From assembly GCA_900544195.1 (NCBI GenBank), contig UQUJ01000009.1:1-58577 (forward strand): a stretch of 58,577 nt of DNA, given 5' to 3'. Source of the DNA: an uncultured Alistipes sp. (GTDB lineage Bacteria; Bacteroidota; Bacteroidia; Bacteroidales; UBA932). The position numbers were made by a program, and so were the translations under genes. A model generated the notes under the pieces. It was not told the DNA's origin and searched no databases. It saw nothing but the letters and a program-made list of their open reading frames with translations. Below, piece after piece: positions 8,124 through 15,781 of the stretch (position 1 is its first letter; each line of letters starts with the position of its first letter).

Positions 8124-8794
8124 TGACGGACATAGAACGAAATAACAGAATTGATGAATATCTCACCTGGGCGATGTCGGAAAGTGAGAAAGCGGCCTTT
8201 GAGAAGGATCTCGCCGAGGATAAAAATCTTAGCGATGAGGTTGATGCCCAGCGAACCATAGCCGGGGCGGTTCAAACAGCCCATTTGAGGAATATGCTTG
8301 CGGACATCGAGGTTGACCTGCAACGTAAGCGTCTCCTGCATAGGATCGTCGCATGGACATCTTCCGCCGCGGCATCCATGGTCATCATCCTGGGCGGCTA
8401 TTCCATCCGCCAGTCCAATGTCTTCAAAACCATCGGCAACGAGTGTTTCACCGAACTGGCACCTCCGGTCTCCCGTGACGGAAACTCCCTTGACAGCCTG
8501 CTCGCCCGAGCATATTCACAAATAGCTGTTAATGAATATACCGCCGCGGCTTCGGCTCTGAGCGAGGCTCGTCTCATGATCGATGATGGCTTGAAAGCCA
8601 CGGTCGCTGATGAAGAATCCCGTTACCGTCACACCCTTCTCCGGCAACACCTCCACGATGTCGATTGGCTTGAAGCCATCATTCTGATGAAGCAGGGCAA
8701 ATGGCGAAAAGCCCTCCGTTTCTTGGATGCCATTGCTGAATCTCAGGGACCGTATTCCGATAGTGCCCGAGAGATTGTCACGGCATCTCGTTGA
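8123..8794 (+). CDS. Membrane protein paired with the ECF sigma factor (anti-sigma-like)
   Basis: 223 residues from the ATG at 8123, which overlaps the sigma stop (TGATG). The cytoplasmic N-terminus (~70 residues) begins DIERNNRIDEYLTWAMSESEKAAFEKDLA, matching the short helical region seen at the start of many Bacteroidota anti-sigma-like proteins. A single transmembrane helix lies at about residues 74-93 (IVAWTSSAAASMVIILGGY). The periplasmic part is helical and TPR-like (ALSEARLMIDDGL, LRQHLHDVDWLEAIILMKQGKWRKALRFLDAI). No zinc-binding HxxxCxxC motif is present. From position and topology it probably sequesters or senses for the neighbouring sigma factor. This is inference, and the partner is frameshifted here. 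Confidence 0.7.
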   Translation: MTDIERNNRIDEYLTWAMSESEKAAFEKDLAEDKNLSDEVDAQRTIAGAVQTAHLRNMLADIEVDLQRKRLLHRIVAWTSSAAASMVIILGGYSIRQSNVFKTIGNECFTELAPPVSRDGNSLDSLLARAYSQIAVNEYTAAASALSEARLMIDDGLKATVADEESRYRHTLLRQHLHDVDWLEAIILMKQGKWRKALRFLDAIAESQGPYSDSAREIVTASR

Positions 8795-8844
8795 TGTTTA
8801 AGAAGGCGTGGCAGTTATATGATTGATTATCAGGGGTAAAGGAT

Positions 8845-8976
8845 ATGTCTCTGGTGCCGGAACCGGCACAGGGCGAATGGCTCATTATGCTGTTGGTCAG
8901 CATTTTAGGTGCCACGGCATACTCCGTAGTGTCACGGATACCGTTTGGCCGAAAGCCGATTCTTTGGAAAAAATGA
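8845..8976 (+). CDS. Possible 43-residue single-pass membrane peptide
   Basis: ATG at 8845 preceded by a purine-rich AGGGGTAAAGGAT. The product begins MSLVPEPAQGEW, followed by a hydrophobic helix (LIMLLVSILGATAYSVV) and a basic end (RIPFGRKPILWKK). It lies 50 bp after the anti-sigma-like gene on the same strand and may be its third operon member or a remnant of a larger gene. The order VPEP, helix, basic tail recalls a PEP-CTERM sorting tail, but this is a free peptide and Bacteroidota lack the classical system, so the likeness may be chance. Confidence 0.35.
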   Translation: MSLVPEPAQGEWLIMLLVSILGATAYSVVSRIPFGRKPILWKK

Positions 8977-9119
8977 TTTGATGTTTGTTAGTCCACTGTC
9001 GCAAAAATGTAAGAAAACGCTCCTATGGTGGTTCAATTTGATCACGACAGTATCACTTTGGCTTGGAAATGATCCTCTCGTAATAGATTTAGTAAGCGTT
9101 AAAAAATAAGTTGAACTAA

Positions 9120-9277
9120 GAAGCTGTTTTGAATTGTCTGAAATGTTCTTTGAGGTGAAAAATCTTCATTTTCTTCCCGGCTTCTTCAGTCAGACAGCAC
9201 CGCTATCTTCCTTGGAAGAAGCGGTCGAAACCTGAGGTTTTTCACTCTCAGCCCTTCAAACAAATCAAAACAGCTTC
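9120..9277 (+). mobile_element. Miniature element family 1, copy B (158 bp)
   Basis: Same ends as copy A (GAAGCTGTTTTGAATTGT and CAAATCAAAACAGCTTC) and the same interior apart from a 79-bp segment lacking here. Flanked by TAA at 9117-9119 and 9278-9280, a 3-bp target duplication. It lies between the sigma region and the esterase gene, about 35 bp before the latter's promoter. Confidence 0.85.
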
Positions 9278-9311
9278 TAAATCCGATTATGTGTCCTTCC
9301 GGAAAAATCGC

Positions 9312-9319
9312 TATCTTTG
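9312..9319 (+). promoter_or_regulatory. -7 box (TATCTTTG) of the SGNH esterase gene
   Basis: Exact TAnnTTTG, 34 bp before the ATG at 9354. Confidence 0.6.
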
Positions 9320-9353
9320 AGGCCGTTTTGAAAAGGACAACAATTAGAATTTA

Positions 9354-10733
9354 ATGAATATGAGACATTCGGGAATCGTAAAACGTGCGGTGTCGGCGGG
9401 CTGTCTGGCACTGCTTATTTCTGTCGGCGCTTTGGCAGCCGATGAGGCTGTTTGGCATAATCCTTTGGCGGAGAGGACAAAAGGGCCGTTCGGAACCTGC
9501 TGGACTTTTGACAGAGGGAACATTGATTTCGGGACCAACGCTCCTGAAATCACGGTACGTTACGTGCTTGAGGGCAGGGATATTCCTAAAGGCGCCACAG
9601 AGATGGCGTCGTTGGGGGTGGATCTTTTCGACATTGACAACGATGGAGGATTCCATCTTCTGAACGGAGCCTGCGACCTTGGAAAGTCTGTGAGTGACAC
9701 GATAACGTTCTCTTTCCGTGTGGATTACGGTAAATCCGCCAAGAACGGCAACGAGTTCAGGCTTTATCTTCCGCTTTACAATGAGGTGAAATGGATGGAG
9801 ATCGGAACCAGTGGCGGAACCTATTTCCATTTCGAGCCTGTCCCTGTGGAGAAAGCCGTGGCGTTCTACAATGTTCCGGTCGAGGCTGTTGACAGGCCGT
9901 CCAAGGCGGTAAGGAACATCATTCAGAGGAAGGCTGACTTCCCGGTGAAGGTCGTAAGCAGGAAAGAAAGCAAGAGGCCGGAGTACTTCATCGCCGTTGA
10001 CGGTGCTAAGGCGGACACGGTGGCCACGCTTGAGGCTATCTTCAACGCCCTCGGCACGACAGCCGACCTCCCGGACATCCTCAGACCGTTGAGGCAGCGC
10101 CGTGATTTCACATTCTACGACTGGACCGAAAGACATTCCAGAGTCCTTTACAGGGAAAGGCACATCGCCCCGAATCCGGAGATCGTGATGATTGGCAACT
10201 CCATAACCCATTACTGGTCGGGCGAACCGAGTAATGTCGTCTGGCATGCGGGTGTGGATTCCTGGAACGATATATTCGCTGACCGCAACGTCATCAACTG
10301 CGGCTATGGCTGGGACCGTCTCGGGAACATGATGTGGCGTATGATGCACGAGGAGCTGGACGGATTCTCCGCCAAGCATATCTTCGTGATGGCCGGCACG
10401 AACGACATCTACGGCCGCACGGAGGAAACCATCGCCGAAGGAATGGTCGGACTCATTGAATATATCCGTGTGAAACAGCCGACGGCCCGCATCCACATAG
10501 TCCACATCTATCCACGCAGAAAGGCCATCGACAGGGTGGACAAGGTTAACTCCACCGTGGATGAGCTGCTTAAGTCAAGTGACCTCACTAACTATGACAT
10601 CGTGGATGTCAAGTCAGTCCTCACAAAGGCCGACGGCACATTAGACGAATCCCTCTTCAGGGACGGACTCCATCCGAATGAAGAGGGATACCGCAGAATC
10701 GCGGAAGTCTATCGTAAATATATTCAGGATTAA
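9354..10733 (+). CDS. Secreted SGNH/GDSL esterase with N-terminal GxDLY domain
   Basis: 459-residue exported hydrolase, probably a carbohydrate acetyl- or acyl-esterase. Signal peptide at about residues 1-28 (VKRAVSAGCLALLISVGALAAD). The N-terminal ~180-residue beta domain contains SLGVDLFDID, matching the GxDLY motif of the SGNH N-terminal family. The catalytic domain shows block I IGNSIT (Ser nucleophile), block II Gly in CGYGWDR, block III AGTNDIYG (Asn) and block V DGLHPNEEG (Asp/His). Length and order fit the Lipase_GDSL_3 group common in Bacteroidales. ATGAATATG offers two starts; the second ATG gives the better signal peptide spacing. A dead copy of its N-terminus lies at 4087. Its stop directly abuts the stop of the convergent hydrolase gene at 10734. 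Confidence 0.88.
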   Translation: MNMRHSGIVKRAVSAGCLALLISVGALAADEAVWHNPLAERTKGPFGTCWTFDRGNIDFGTNAPEITVRYVLEGRDIPKGATEMASLGVDLFDIDNDGGFHLLNGACDLGKSVSDTITFSFRVDYGKSAKNGNEFRLYLPLYNEVKWMEIGTSGGTYFHFEPVPVEKAVAFYNVPVEAVDRPSKAVRNIIQRKADFPVKVVSRKESKRPEYFIAVDGAKADTVATLEAIFNALGTTADLPDILRPLRQRRDFTFYDWTERHSRVLYRERHIAPNPEIVMIGNSITHYWSGEPSNVVWHAGVDSWNDIFADRNVINCGYGWDRLGNMMWRMMHEELDGFSAKHIFVMAGTNDIYGRTEETIAEGMVGLIEYIRVKQPTARIHIVHIYPRRKAIDRVDKVNSTVDELLKSSDLTNYDIVDVKSVLTKADGTLDESLFRDGLHPNEEGYRRIAEVYRKYIQD

Positions 10734-11702
10734 TTACTTTCCGTACATCTCCTTGCGGTTCGCCGAGCCGCTCGGAACCGGAGCCTCAGGGTCGTCGATT
10801 GTGGAATCCACAGTTCTGGCGACCTTTCTTGTCACATTGGTCTCAAGGAAACGGATCTGGTCGGCGAACGTCTCCACCATCGAATCGGCGATTTCGTGCT
10901 TGTGGTCCTTGAAGCGGAAAGCGTTATAGACATAACCGTTTTTCTTGAATATCCTGACGAGCTTGTCCGTGCCGGCGAACACCCAGTTGAACACCCGTAT
11001 GTTCCCGTAGTTCACGACCTTGTCGGCCGTGCCGTGGAAAAACGCCGTCGGGGCCGGAGTCCGGGAATATTTCGGCATGCCCTCACGGGACAGTATCGCT
11101 CCCGAGAACGACATCACTCCGGCGTAGCGGAATCCTTCCGGCAGATCCTCCGTGGCCTTCCCGTTGCACAGCATCCACTCAGTCTCAAGCACGGTCATCG
11201 CACCGGCTGACGATCCGCAGATCACCAGATTGTCCGGATTGACTTTCAGAGCCTTGGCGTTGTCGATGATGTACTTCGTGGCGCTGAACAGATCCTCGCT
11301 GGCGATTCTGACCGAGTGGTAGAACTGCTTGACCGAGCCTATTCCGCCCTTTGTCTTCACGCCTTTCATCCCGAGGCGGTAGTCGATGGTGAGCACCGTG
11401 TAGCCTTCGTCGTTGAGCATCTTGAACCAGGGAACATATTCCTTGTGGCTGCGCTCTCCGCCCTTGAATCCGCCTCCGAAGACAAATACGATCGATGGTT
11501 TCTCGTTGCCGTTCAGAGTGGTCTCGCTTCCGGCCGTGGCGAGATATTCATCAAGGAAAAGTGAGTTCCCGTCTTTCACGGCGAATTGATAGGTGCCCGA
11601 CGGTGAATATTTTTCCTGAGCGTTAGCCTTGCCGCTTGTCAGGAATCCGGCGATGATGGCGACCAGCGCCATAAATTTCTTGAAGATCGTGTTCATATTC
11701 AT
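10734..11702 (-). CDS. Secreted alpha/beta hydrolase (esterase/lipase-like)
   Basis: 322 residues with signal peptide MNMNTIFKKFMALVAIIAGFLTSGKANAQ. The alpha/beta hydrolase fold is shown by the oxyanion-type FVFGGGFKGGE, the nucleophile elbow ICGSSAGA (Ser), the acid region FFHGTADKVV (Asp) and a late His in KDHKHEIAD. This resembles BD-FAE-type carbohydrate esterases that act on acylated polysaccharide fragments in the periplasm; the substrate is not visible. Its start overlaps the stop of the upstream permease gene (TAATG), so the two form one transcription unit driven by the 12886-12950 promoter module. The stop codon touches that of the convergent esterase at 10733 without a terminator in between. 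Confidence 0.82.
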   Translation of the reverse strand: MNMNTIFKKFMALVAIIAGFLTSGKANAQEKYSPSGTYQFAVKDGNSLFLDEYLATAGSETTLNGNEKPSIVFVFGGGFKGGERSHKEYVPWFKMLNDEGYTVLTIDYRLGMKGVKTKGGIGSVKQFYHSVRIASEDLFSATKYIIDNAKALKVNPDNLVICGSSAGAMTVLETEWMLCNGKATEDLPEGFRYAGVMSFSGAILSREGMPKYSRTPAPTAFFHGTADKVVNYGNIRVFNWVFAGTDKLVRIFKKNGYVYNAFRFKDHKHEIADSMVETFADQIRFLETNVTRKVARTVDSTIDDPEAPVPSGSANRKEMYGK

Positions 11703-12862
11703 TAAGATTTTTGTTCGTCATCCGTGGCTGCGATAAGTCTGCGGATCGGTTTGAGTTCGGAGAAGAATCGTGCCGCTATCACTCTGAGCACTGTGTAGGC
11801 CGGAATGGCTACCAGCATTCCTATGATTCCGCCGAGATGCCCCGCCATCAGCAGCACTATGAATATCTCCAGAGGGCTGGATTTGATGCTGGTCGAGTAG
11901 ATCAGAGGCTGGAACAGGAAATTATCCACCAACTGGGTGCAGATGAAGACCGCCAATAGTGTGATTATCACCATCATAAAGTCTGGATAGACTCCGATGG
12001 CGGCGGCGCTGCTGTATTTCAGAACGATACCGAGGATGGTTCCGATGGCTCCGCCGATCCACGGCCCCACGTAAGGGATCACGTTCAGAAGACCGGTCAT
12101 AAAGGCGATTCCGACGGCCGGGTAGAATCCGATCCTCGCTATCAGCCAGAGACCGAGGAAGTTGAGAAGAGCCACGCCGAGTACCTCGACCATCAGCCCG
12201 ACAAAATAGCGGGTCAGAAGATGCTCGATGTCTCCGATGGCGCCGATGGCCGTTTTCTCGGCCTTGTCAGGCACGAGCGAGCCGACAATCCTGCGGAAAA
12301 GGGTCTCGTCCTTCACGAAGAAGAAACCGATGAACATCACCGAGAACAGACCGATGCCGAAGGAGCCTAAGGCAGAGGCCACGGAGCCGACGACGGATGT
12401 CACGGAAGAGATGTCGAAGGCGTTCTTGATCCATTCCAGCACGGCGTCCTGAATTTTGAAGTCACGCCCGAGGGCCGGTAGCCTGTCGATCAGCCAGACG
12501 TTCACCTTGTCGAACCATACGGTGATCTCCGAGGCTTTGAAAGAGGTGGACTGGAGATTCCCGGAGACATTGGTGATGATGCTGGAGAATACAGGGATGA
12601 TCTGTGTGACAATCCCAAGGAATATCACCAGAATCAGGAGGAGCGAGACTATCGCTGACAGCCAGTCCGGCGCGCTCTTGCCCTTTATCCTGATACGTTT
12701 CAGACCTTTCATTATCGGCCTTCCCAACAGGGAGACCACCGCGGCTATGATAATATAGACCAGCACGCTGCGGAAATACCAGCAGAATGTGACGGTCACC
12801 GCCGCCGCTGCTGTCCAGATTATGTAACGGGCAAGTCTGTCCGTGCTTCTTTCCTCGCTCAT
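11702..12862 (-). CDS. AI-2E family transporter (PerM/TqsA-type permease)
   Basis: 386-residue polytopic inner-membrane protein. About eight hydrophobic segments are seen, two at the N-terminus (IIWTAAAAVTVTFCWYF; VLVYIIIAAVVSLLGRPIM), one near residue 70, and a cluster of five from about 150 onward. The C-terminal signature is family-typical: GLLNVIPYVGPWIGGAIG, then QLVDNFLFQPLIYSTSIKSSPLEIFIVLLMAG. Members export autoinducer-2 or act as Na+/H+ antiporters; the exact substrate here is unknown. It is the first gene of a two-gene operon with the following hydrolase. The start codon is 21 nt from the predicted transcription start. Confidence 0.88.
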   Translation of the reverse strand: MSEERSTDRLARYIIWTAAAAVTVTFCWYFRSVLVYIIIAAVVSLLGRPIMKGLKRIRIKGKSAPDWLSAIVSLLLILVIFLGIVTQIIPVFSSIITNVSGNLQSTSFKASEITVWFDKVNVWLIDRLPALGRDFKIQDAVLEWIKNAFDISSVTSVVGSVASALGSFGIGLFSVMFIGFFFVKDETLFRRIVGSLVPDKAEKTAIGAIGDIEHLLTRYFVGLMVEVLGVALLNFLGLWLIARIGFYPAVGIAFMTGLLNVIPYVGPWIGGAIGTILGIVLKYSSAAAIGVYPDFMMVIITLLAVFICTQLVDNFLFQPLIYSTSIKSSPLEIFIVLLMAGHLGGIIGMLVAIPAYTVLRVIAARFFSELKPIRRLIAATDDEQKS

Positions 12863-12885
12863 TCGTCGTTCTTTTTCTTGTACTT

Positions 12886-12950
12886 ACAAACTTACATAAA
12901 AATCTGCGATTTTTACGCCCGTCCAATAAGAAAGGAACAGTTTTTTTAGA
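12886..12950 (-). promoter_or_regulatory. 65-bp duplicated promoter module, copy 1
   Basis: Identical over 65 bp to 22069-22133. On the minus strand it ends in TAAGTTTG (12887-12894), an exact -7 box, preceded by the palindrome AAAAATCGCAGATTTTT and then GGACGGGCG and TTTCTTATT. It drives the AI-2E permease operon. The palindrome lies where a repressor would block the promoter. Confidence 0.7.
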
Positions 12951-12981
12951 AGAAATGTAACAAAATTTCCGTAATAGTAAT

Positions 12982-13062
12982 GTCGCTTCGATGCTTCGGC
13001 AAACTCAGCGACCACAGGCTCCGCGACCAGACGGTCTCGGTCGCAGAGCATGTCGAAGCGAC
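12982..13062. repeat. REP-like imperfect inverted repeat
   Basis: GTCGCTTCGATGCTTCGGCA on the left and its approximate complement ending CATGTCGAAGCGAC on the right, with further pairing of AGCGACC/GGTCGC inside. Resembles the CTTCGACAAGCTCAG class of extragenic palindromes. It lies between divergent genes. Confidence 0.6.
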
Positions 13063-13117
13063 TTGCAGAACCAGAGAAATTTACTTAATATTGTAAATTA
13101 TACTTTGAAAAACATTT

Positions 13118-15472
13118 ATGGAAATAAGAATATCCGACGAACTCAACGACATAATCCGCTACGCCAGAGATGAAGCCATGCGCACCGGCAGCTACGGCAT
13201 CGGTCCCGACCACCTTTTCTTGGGCATCCTTCGTCACGGCGACAACGCCGCCTTCAAGGTCGTCACAGGCCAAGGAATAGACGCGGACAACTTCAAACGG
13301 TTCATCGACAGCCATATATTCACGAACGAGCCGATCCCGTACTCGGAGTCGGACAAGATCTCGTTCACCCGCTACGCCCAGAATGTCTTGAGCATCACTG
13401 TTATGGAGGCCTCCAAACAAGGTGCCGCCGAGGCAGATTCACTGCACCTTCTTCTGGCTCTTTGCCGTACGACGGAGAATTACGGCCAGGCCTATCTGCG
13501 GCAGCACGGAGTGGATTACGGCCGCCTGTTGTCGTATATGCGTGACGAAGGGATGTTGGGGAATGATTCCGCGCAGGAGGAGGACAAAAGTGAGGATGAC
13601 CGGCAGGAGGCAAGTCAGGAATCCAAACCGGAGAAGAGCGTGATAGAGGACTTCGGCTTTGACCTCACTAAGGCTGCCGCCGAAGGGAAACTGGATCCCG
13701 TCGTCGGCAGGGAGACCGAAATCGCCCGTGTCATTGAGATTCTGGGAAGAAGAAAGAAAAACAATCCGATGCTGATCGGCGAGCCGGGAGTAGGGAAGTC
13801 GGCGATAGTCGAAGGAATCGCTTTAAGGGTAGCCGGCGGAAGCATCTCCCCGGCCTTGGCCAAGAAACGCTTGATTTCCTTGGACATAGCCTCAGTCGTG
13901 GCTGGAACGAAGTACCGTGGGGATTTCGAGAAACGCCTCAAATCGATAATCAAAGAGGCGAGTTCGAATCCTGACATAGTCCTGTTCATTGACGAGTTCC
14001 ACACGATCGTCGGAGCGGGCGGCGCGCAGGGGAGTCTGGATGCCGCCAACATCCTTAAACCGGCCTTGGCGCGTGGCGAACTCCAGTGCATCGGAGCCAC
14101 GACAATGGACGAGTTCGCCAAGATAGTGGAGAAGGACGGGGCTCTTGACCGGAGATTCCAGAAGATTGTCGTGGAGCCGACTGACATTCAGCAGTCCATC
14201 ACGATTCTGGAGAACCTCAAGCCGAATTACGAGGATTTCCACAAGGTAGCCTACACCGAGGATGCCATAGAGGCCTGTGTACGTCTGACTGACCGTTATA
14301 TCACCGACAAGTCCCTGCCTGACAAGGCGATAGACGCTTTGGACGAGGCCGGCTCGATGGTGCGGCTTAATCTGGCGAAGAACAAAAGAAACGGTAATCG
14401 CGTGGATGCCGAGGACATCGCCACGGTCGTCTCGAAGATGACCGGAATCCCTGTCAACAAGGTCGCTGAGTCCGAGGGCAACAGGATAATGAAGATGAAA
14501 GCCCGGCTGCAAAGCCGGATAATAGGGCAGGACGATGCCATAGAGAAAGTCGTGCGCGCCATCCAGAGGAACCGGGCCGGGCTCAAGGACCCTAGCCGTC
14601 CGATCGGCACGTTCCTGTTCTTCGGCCCTACTGGTGTCGGCAAGACTCAACTTGCGAAATGCCTCGCTGAATATCTTTTTGATTCCGAGGAGAATATGGT
14701 TAGAATAGACATGAGTGAATATATGGAAAAATTCACTGTGTCCCGTCTTGTCGGCGCTCCTCCCGGTTATGTCGGCTATGAGGAGGGCGGCCAGCTCAGC
14801 GAGCGGGTTCGCAGAAAGCCTTATTGCGTGGTGCTGCTGGACGAGATCGAGAAGGCCCATCCTGACATATTCAACATTCTGCTTCAAGTACTTGACGAGG
14901 GTCGCCTGACGGACAGCAACGGCCGCGTCGTGAGCTTCCGGAACACCATCGTCATAATGACCTCCAATGTCGGCAGCCGCGAGCTTGATGAATATGGCAG
15001 CGGGGTCGGCTTCGCCACTTCCGGAAAGAGCGTCTCGAAGAACCGTCAAGGCGTTTTGGAAAAGGCCATCAGGAAGTCTTTTCCTCCGGAGTTCATCAAC
15101 AGGGTGGACGAAAGGATATTCTTCAACGCATTGACCAGGGATGACATCGAGAAGATCATCGACATCGAGTTGAAAGATCTCCGCGCCAGGGCCGAGGAGG
15201 CTGGTTACAGGCTGGTAGTCACGCCTTCCGCCAAGCGTTTCATCGCTGATGTCGGTTTCGATCCGGCTTTCGGTGCGAGACCGTTGAAGAGGGCGGTGAT
15301 GAAATACGTCGAGGACCCGGTGTCGGAGTTCATCATTTCCGACAGGATACTCCATGGCAAAAGCCGGAAGAATATGCCGGGCGCAAGGACGCTGCGTGTA
15401 GGACTCACGCAGGACAAGGAGAACACTCTCGTCTCCTTGAAAAAGGAGGTTGAGGAACTGGCGTTGAGGTGA
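13118..15472 (+). CDS. clpA: Clp protease ATP-binding subunit (ClpA/ClpC class)
   Basis: 784-residue AAA+ unfoldase that feeds substrates to ClpP. N-domain at about residues 1-145 with the two Clp_N repeats; acidic linker 150-175 (EEDKSEDDRQE); NBD1 with Walker A GEPGVGKS at 221-228 and Walker B VLFIDEFH; NBD2 with Walker A GPTGVGKT at 503-510, sensor GAPPGYVGYEEGG and Walker B CVVLLDEIEKAHP. The segment between them (SMVRLNLAKNKRNGNRVDAEDI) is too short for the coiled-coil M-domain of ClpC/ClpB, so the architecture is ClpA-like. The loop GSGVGFATS is the likely ClpP-docking loop. Single gene; its stop abuts the stop of a small convergent gene at 15473. ClpS would be the expected adaptor but is not in this window. 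Confidence 0.9.
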   Translation: MEIRISDELNDIIRYARDEAMRTGSYGIGPDHLFLGILRHGDNAAFKVVTGQGIDADNFKRFIDSHIFTNEPIPYSESDKISFTRYAQNVLSITVMEASKQGAAEADSLHLLLALCRTTENYGQAYLRQHGVDYGRLLSYMRDEGMLGNDSAQEEDKSEDDRQEASQESKPEKSVIEDFGFDLTKAAAEGKLDPVVGRETEIARVIEILGRRKKNNPMLIGEPGVGKSAIVEGIALRVAGGSISPALAKKRLISLDIASVVAGTKYRGDFEKRLKSIIKEASSNPDIVLFIDEFHTIVGAGGAQGSLDAANILKPALARGELQCIGATTMDEFAKIVEKDGALDRRFQKIVVEPTDIQQSITILENLKPNYEDFHKVAYTEDAIEACVRLTDRYITDKSLPDKAIDALDEAGSMVRLNLAKNKRNGNRVDAEDIATVVSKMTGIPVNKVAESEGNRIMKMKARLQSRIIGQDDAIEKVVRAIQRNRAGLKDPSRPIGTFLFFGPTGVGKTQLAKCLAEYLFDSEENMVRIDMSEYMEKFTVSRLVGAPPGYVGYEEGGQLSERVRRKPYCVVLLDEIEKAHPDIFNILLQVLDEGRLTDSNGRVVSFRNTIVIMTSNVGSRELDEYGSGVGFATSGKSVSKNRQGVLEKAIRKSFPPEFINRVDERIFFNALTRDDIEKIIDIELKDLRARAEEAGYRLVVTPSAKRFIADVGFDPAFGARPLKRAVMKYVEDPVSEFIISDRILHGKSRKNMPGARTLRVGLTQDKENTLVSLKKEVEELALR

Positions 15473-15601
15473 TTACTGCCCTTTGACGGCCCCTTCGAAC
15501 TCCAATCCCATGTCTCCCATCATTTCCACCAACGCTGTGAATGATGACTCGGACGAAATCATTGACGCAAGTTTGTCAAGGTTGTACTCTGTGTTTCTCA
15601 T
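15473..15601 (-). CDS. Small protein, 42 residues
   Basis: The longest frame starts at 15703, but the likely start is the internal ATG at 15601, giving MRNTEYNLDKLASMISSESS followed by FTALVEMMGDMGLEFEGAVKGQ. An exact TACCTTTG -7 box lies 38 bp upstream at 15639-15646, just inside the longer frame, which supports the short version. The peptide is acidic with amphipathic helix character and no signal or membrane segment. Function unknown. Its stop is immediately next to the Clp ATPase stop. Confidence 0.5.
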   Translation of the reverse strand: MRNTEYNLDKLASMISSESSFTALVEMMGDMGLEFEGAVKGQ

Positions 15602-15638
15602 GACTGTATGTTTTTTATTGTTTTTTCTGTTTCTGATG

Positions 15639-15646
15639 CAAAGGTA
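15639..15646 (-). promoter_or_regulatory. -7 box (TACCTTTG) of the 42-residue gene
   Basis: Exact TAnnTTTG on the minus strand, with an A-rich 5' leader down to the ATG at 15601. Confidence 0.5.
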
Positions 15647-15740
15647 TCGGCTGCTTGTGCCATATCTCGGTACAAGCGACGAAAATTTTTGACAATTTCG
15701 CATAGCGTGCCACCATGTTGTCTCTCTCGGTTTTTTTTGT

Positions 15741-15748
15741 TATTTTTG
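15741..15748 (+). promoter_or_regulatory. -7 box (TATTTTTG) of gyrA
   Basis: Exact TAnnTTTG match, 33 bp before the gyrA ATG. Confidence 0.6.
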
Positions 15749-15781
15749 CATGTTTAACTATAATGTATTCAACATCACGAT

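Noticed and set aside
8845..8976. PEP-CTERM sorting signal in the 43-residue peptide
   Set aside because: VPEP plus helix plus basic end is suggestive, but there is no precursor protein ahead of it and no exosortase in the window; kept only as a membrane peptide.
13892..15355. 487-codon open frame antisense to clpA
   Set aside because: Mirror frame of a high-GC coding gene; clpA motifs on the plus strand are complete and the antisense product resembles nothing.
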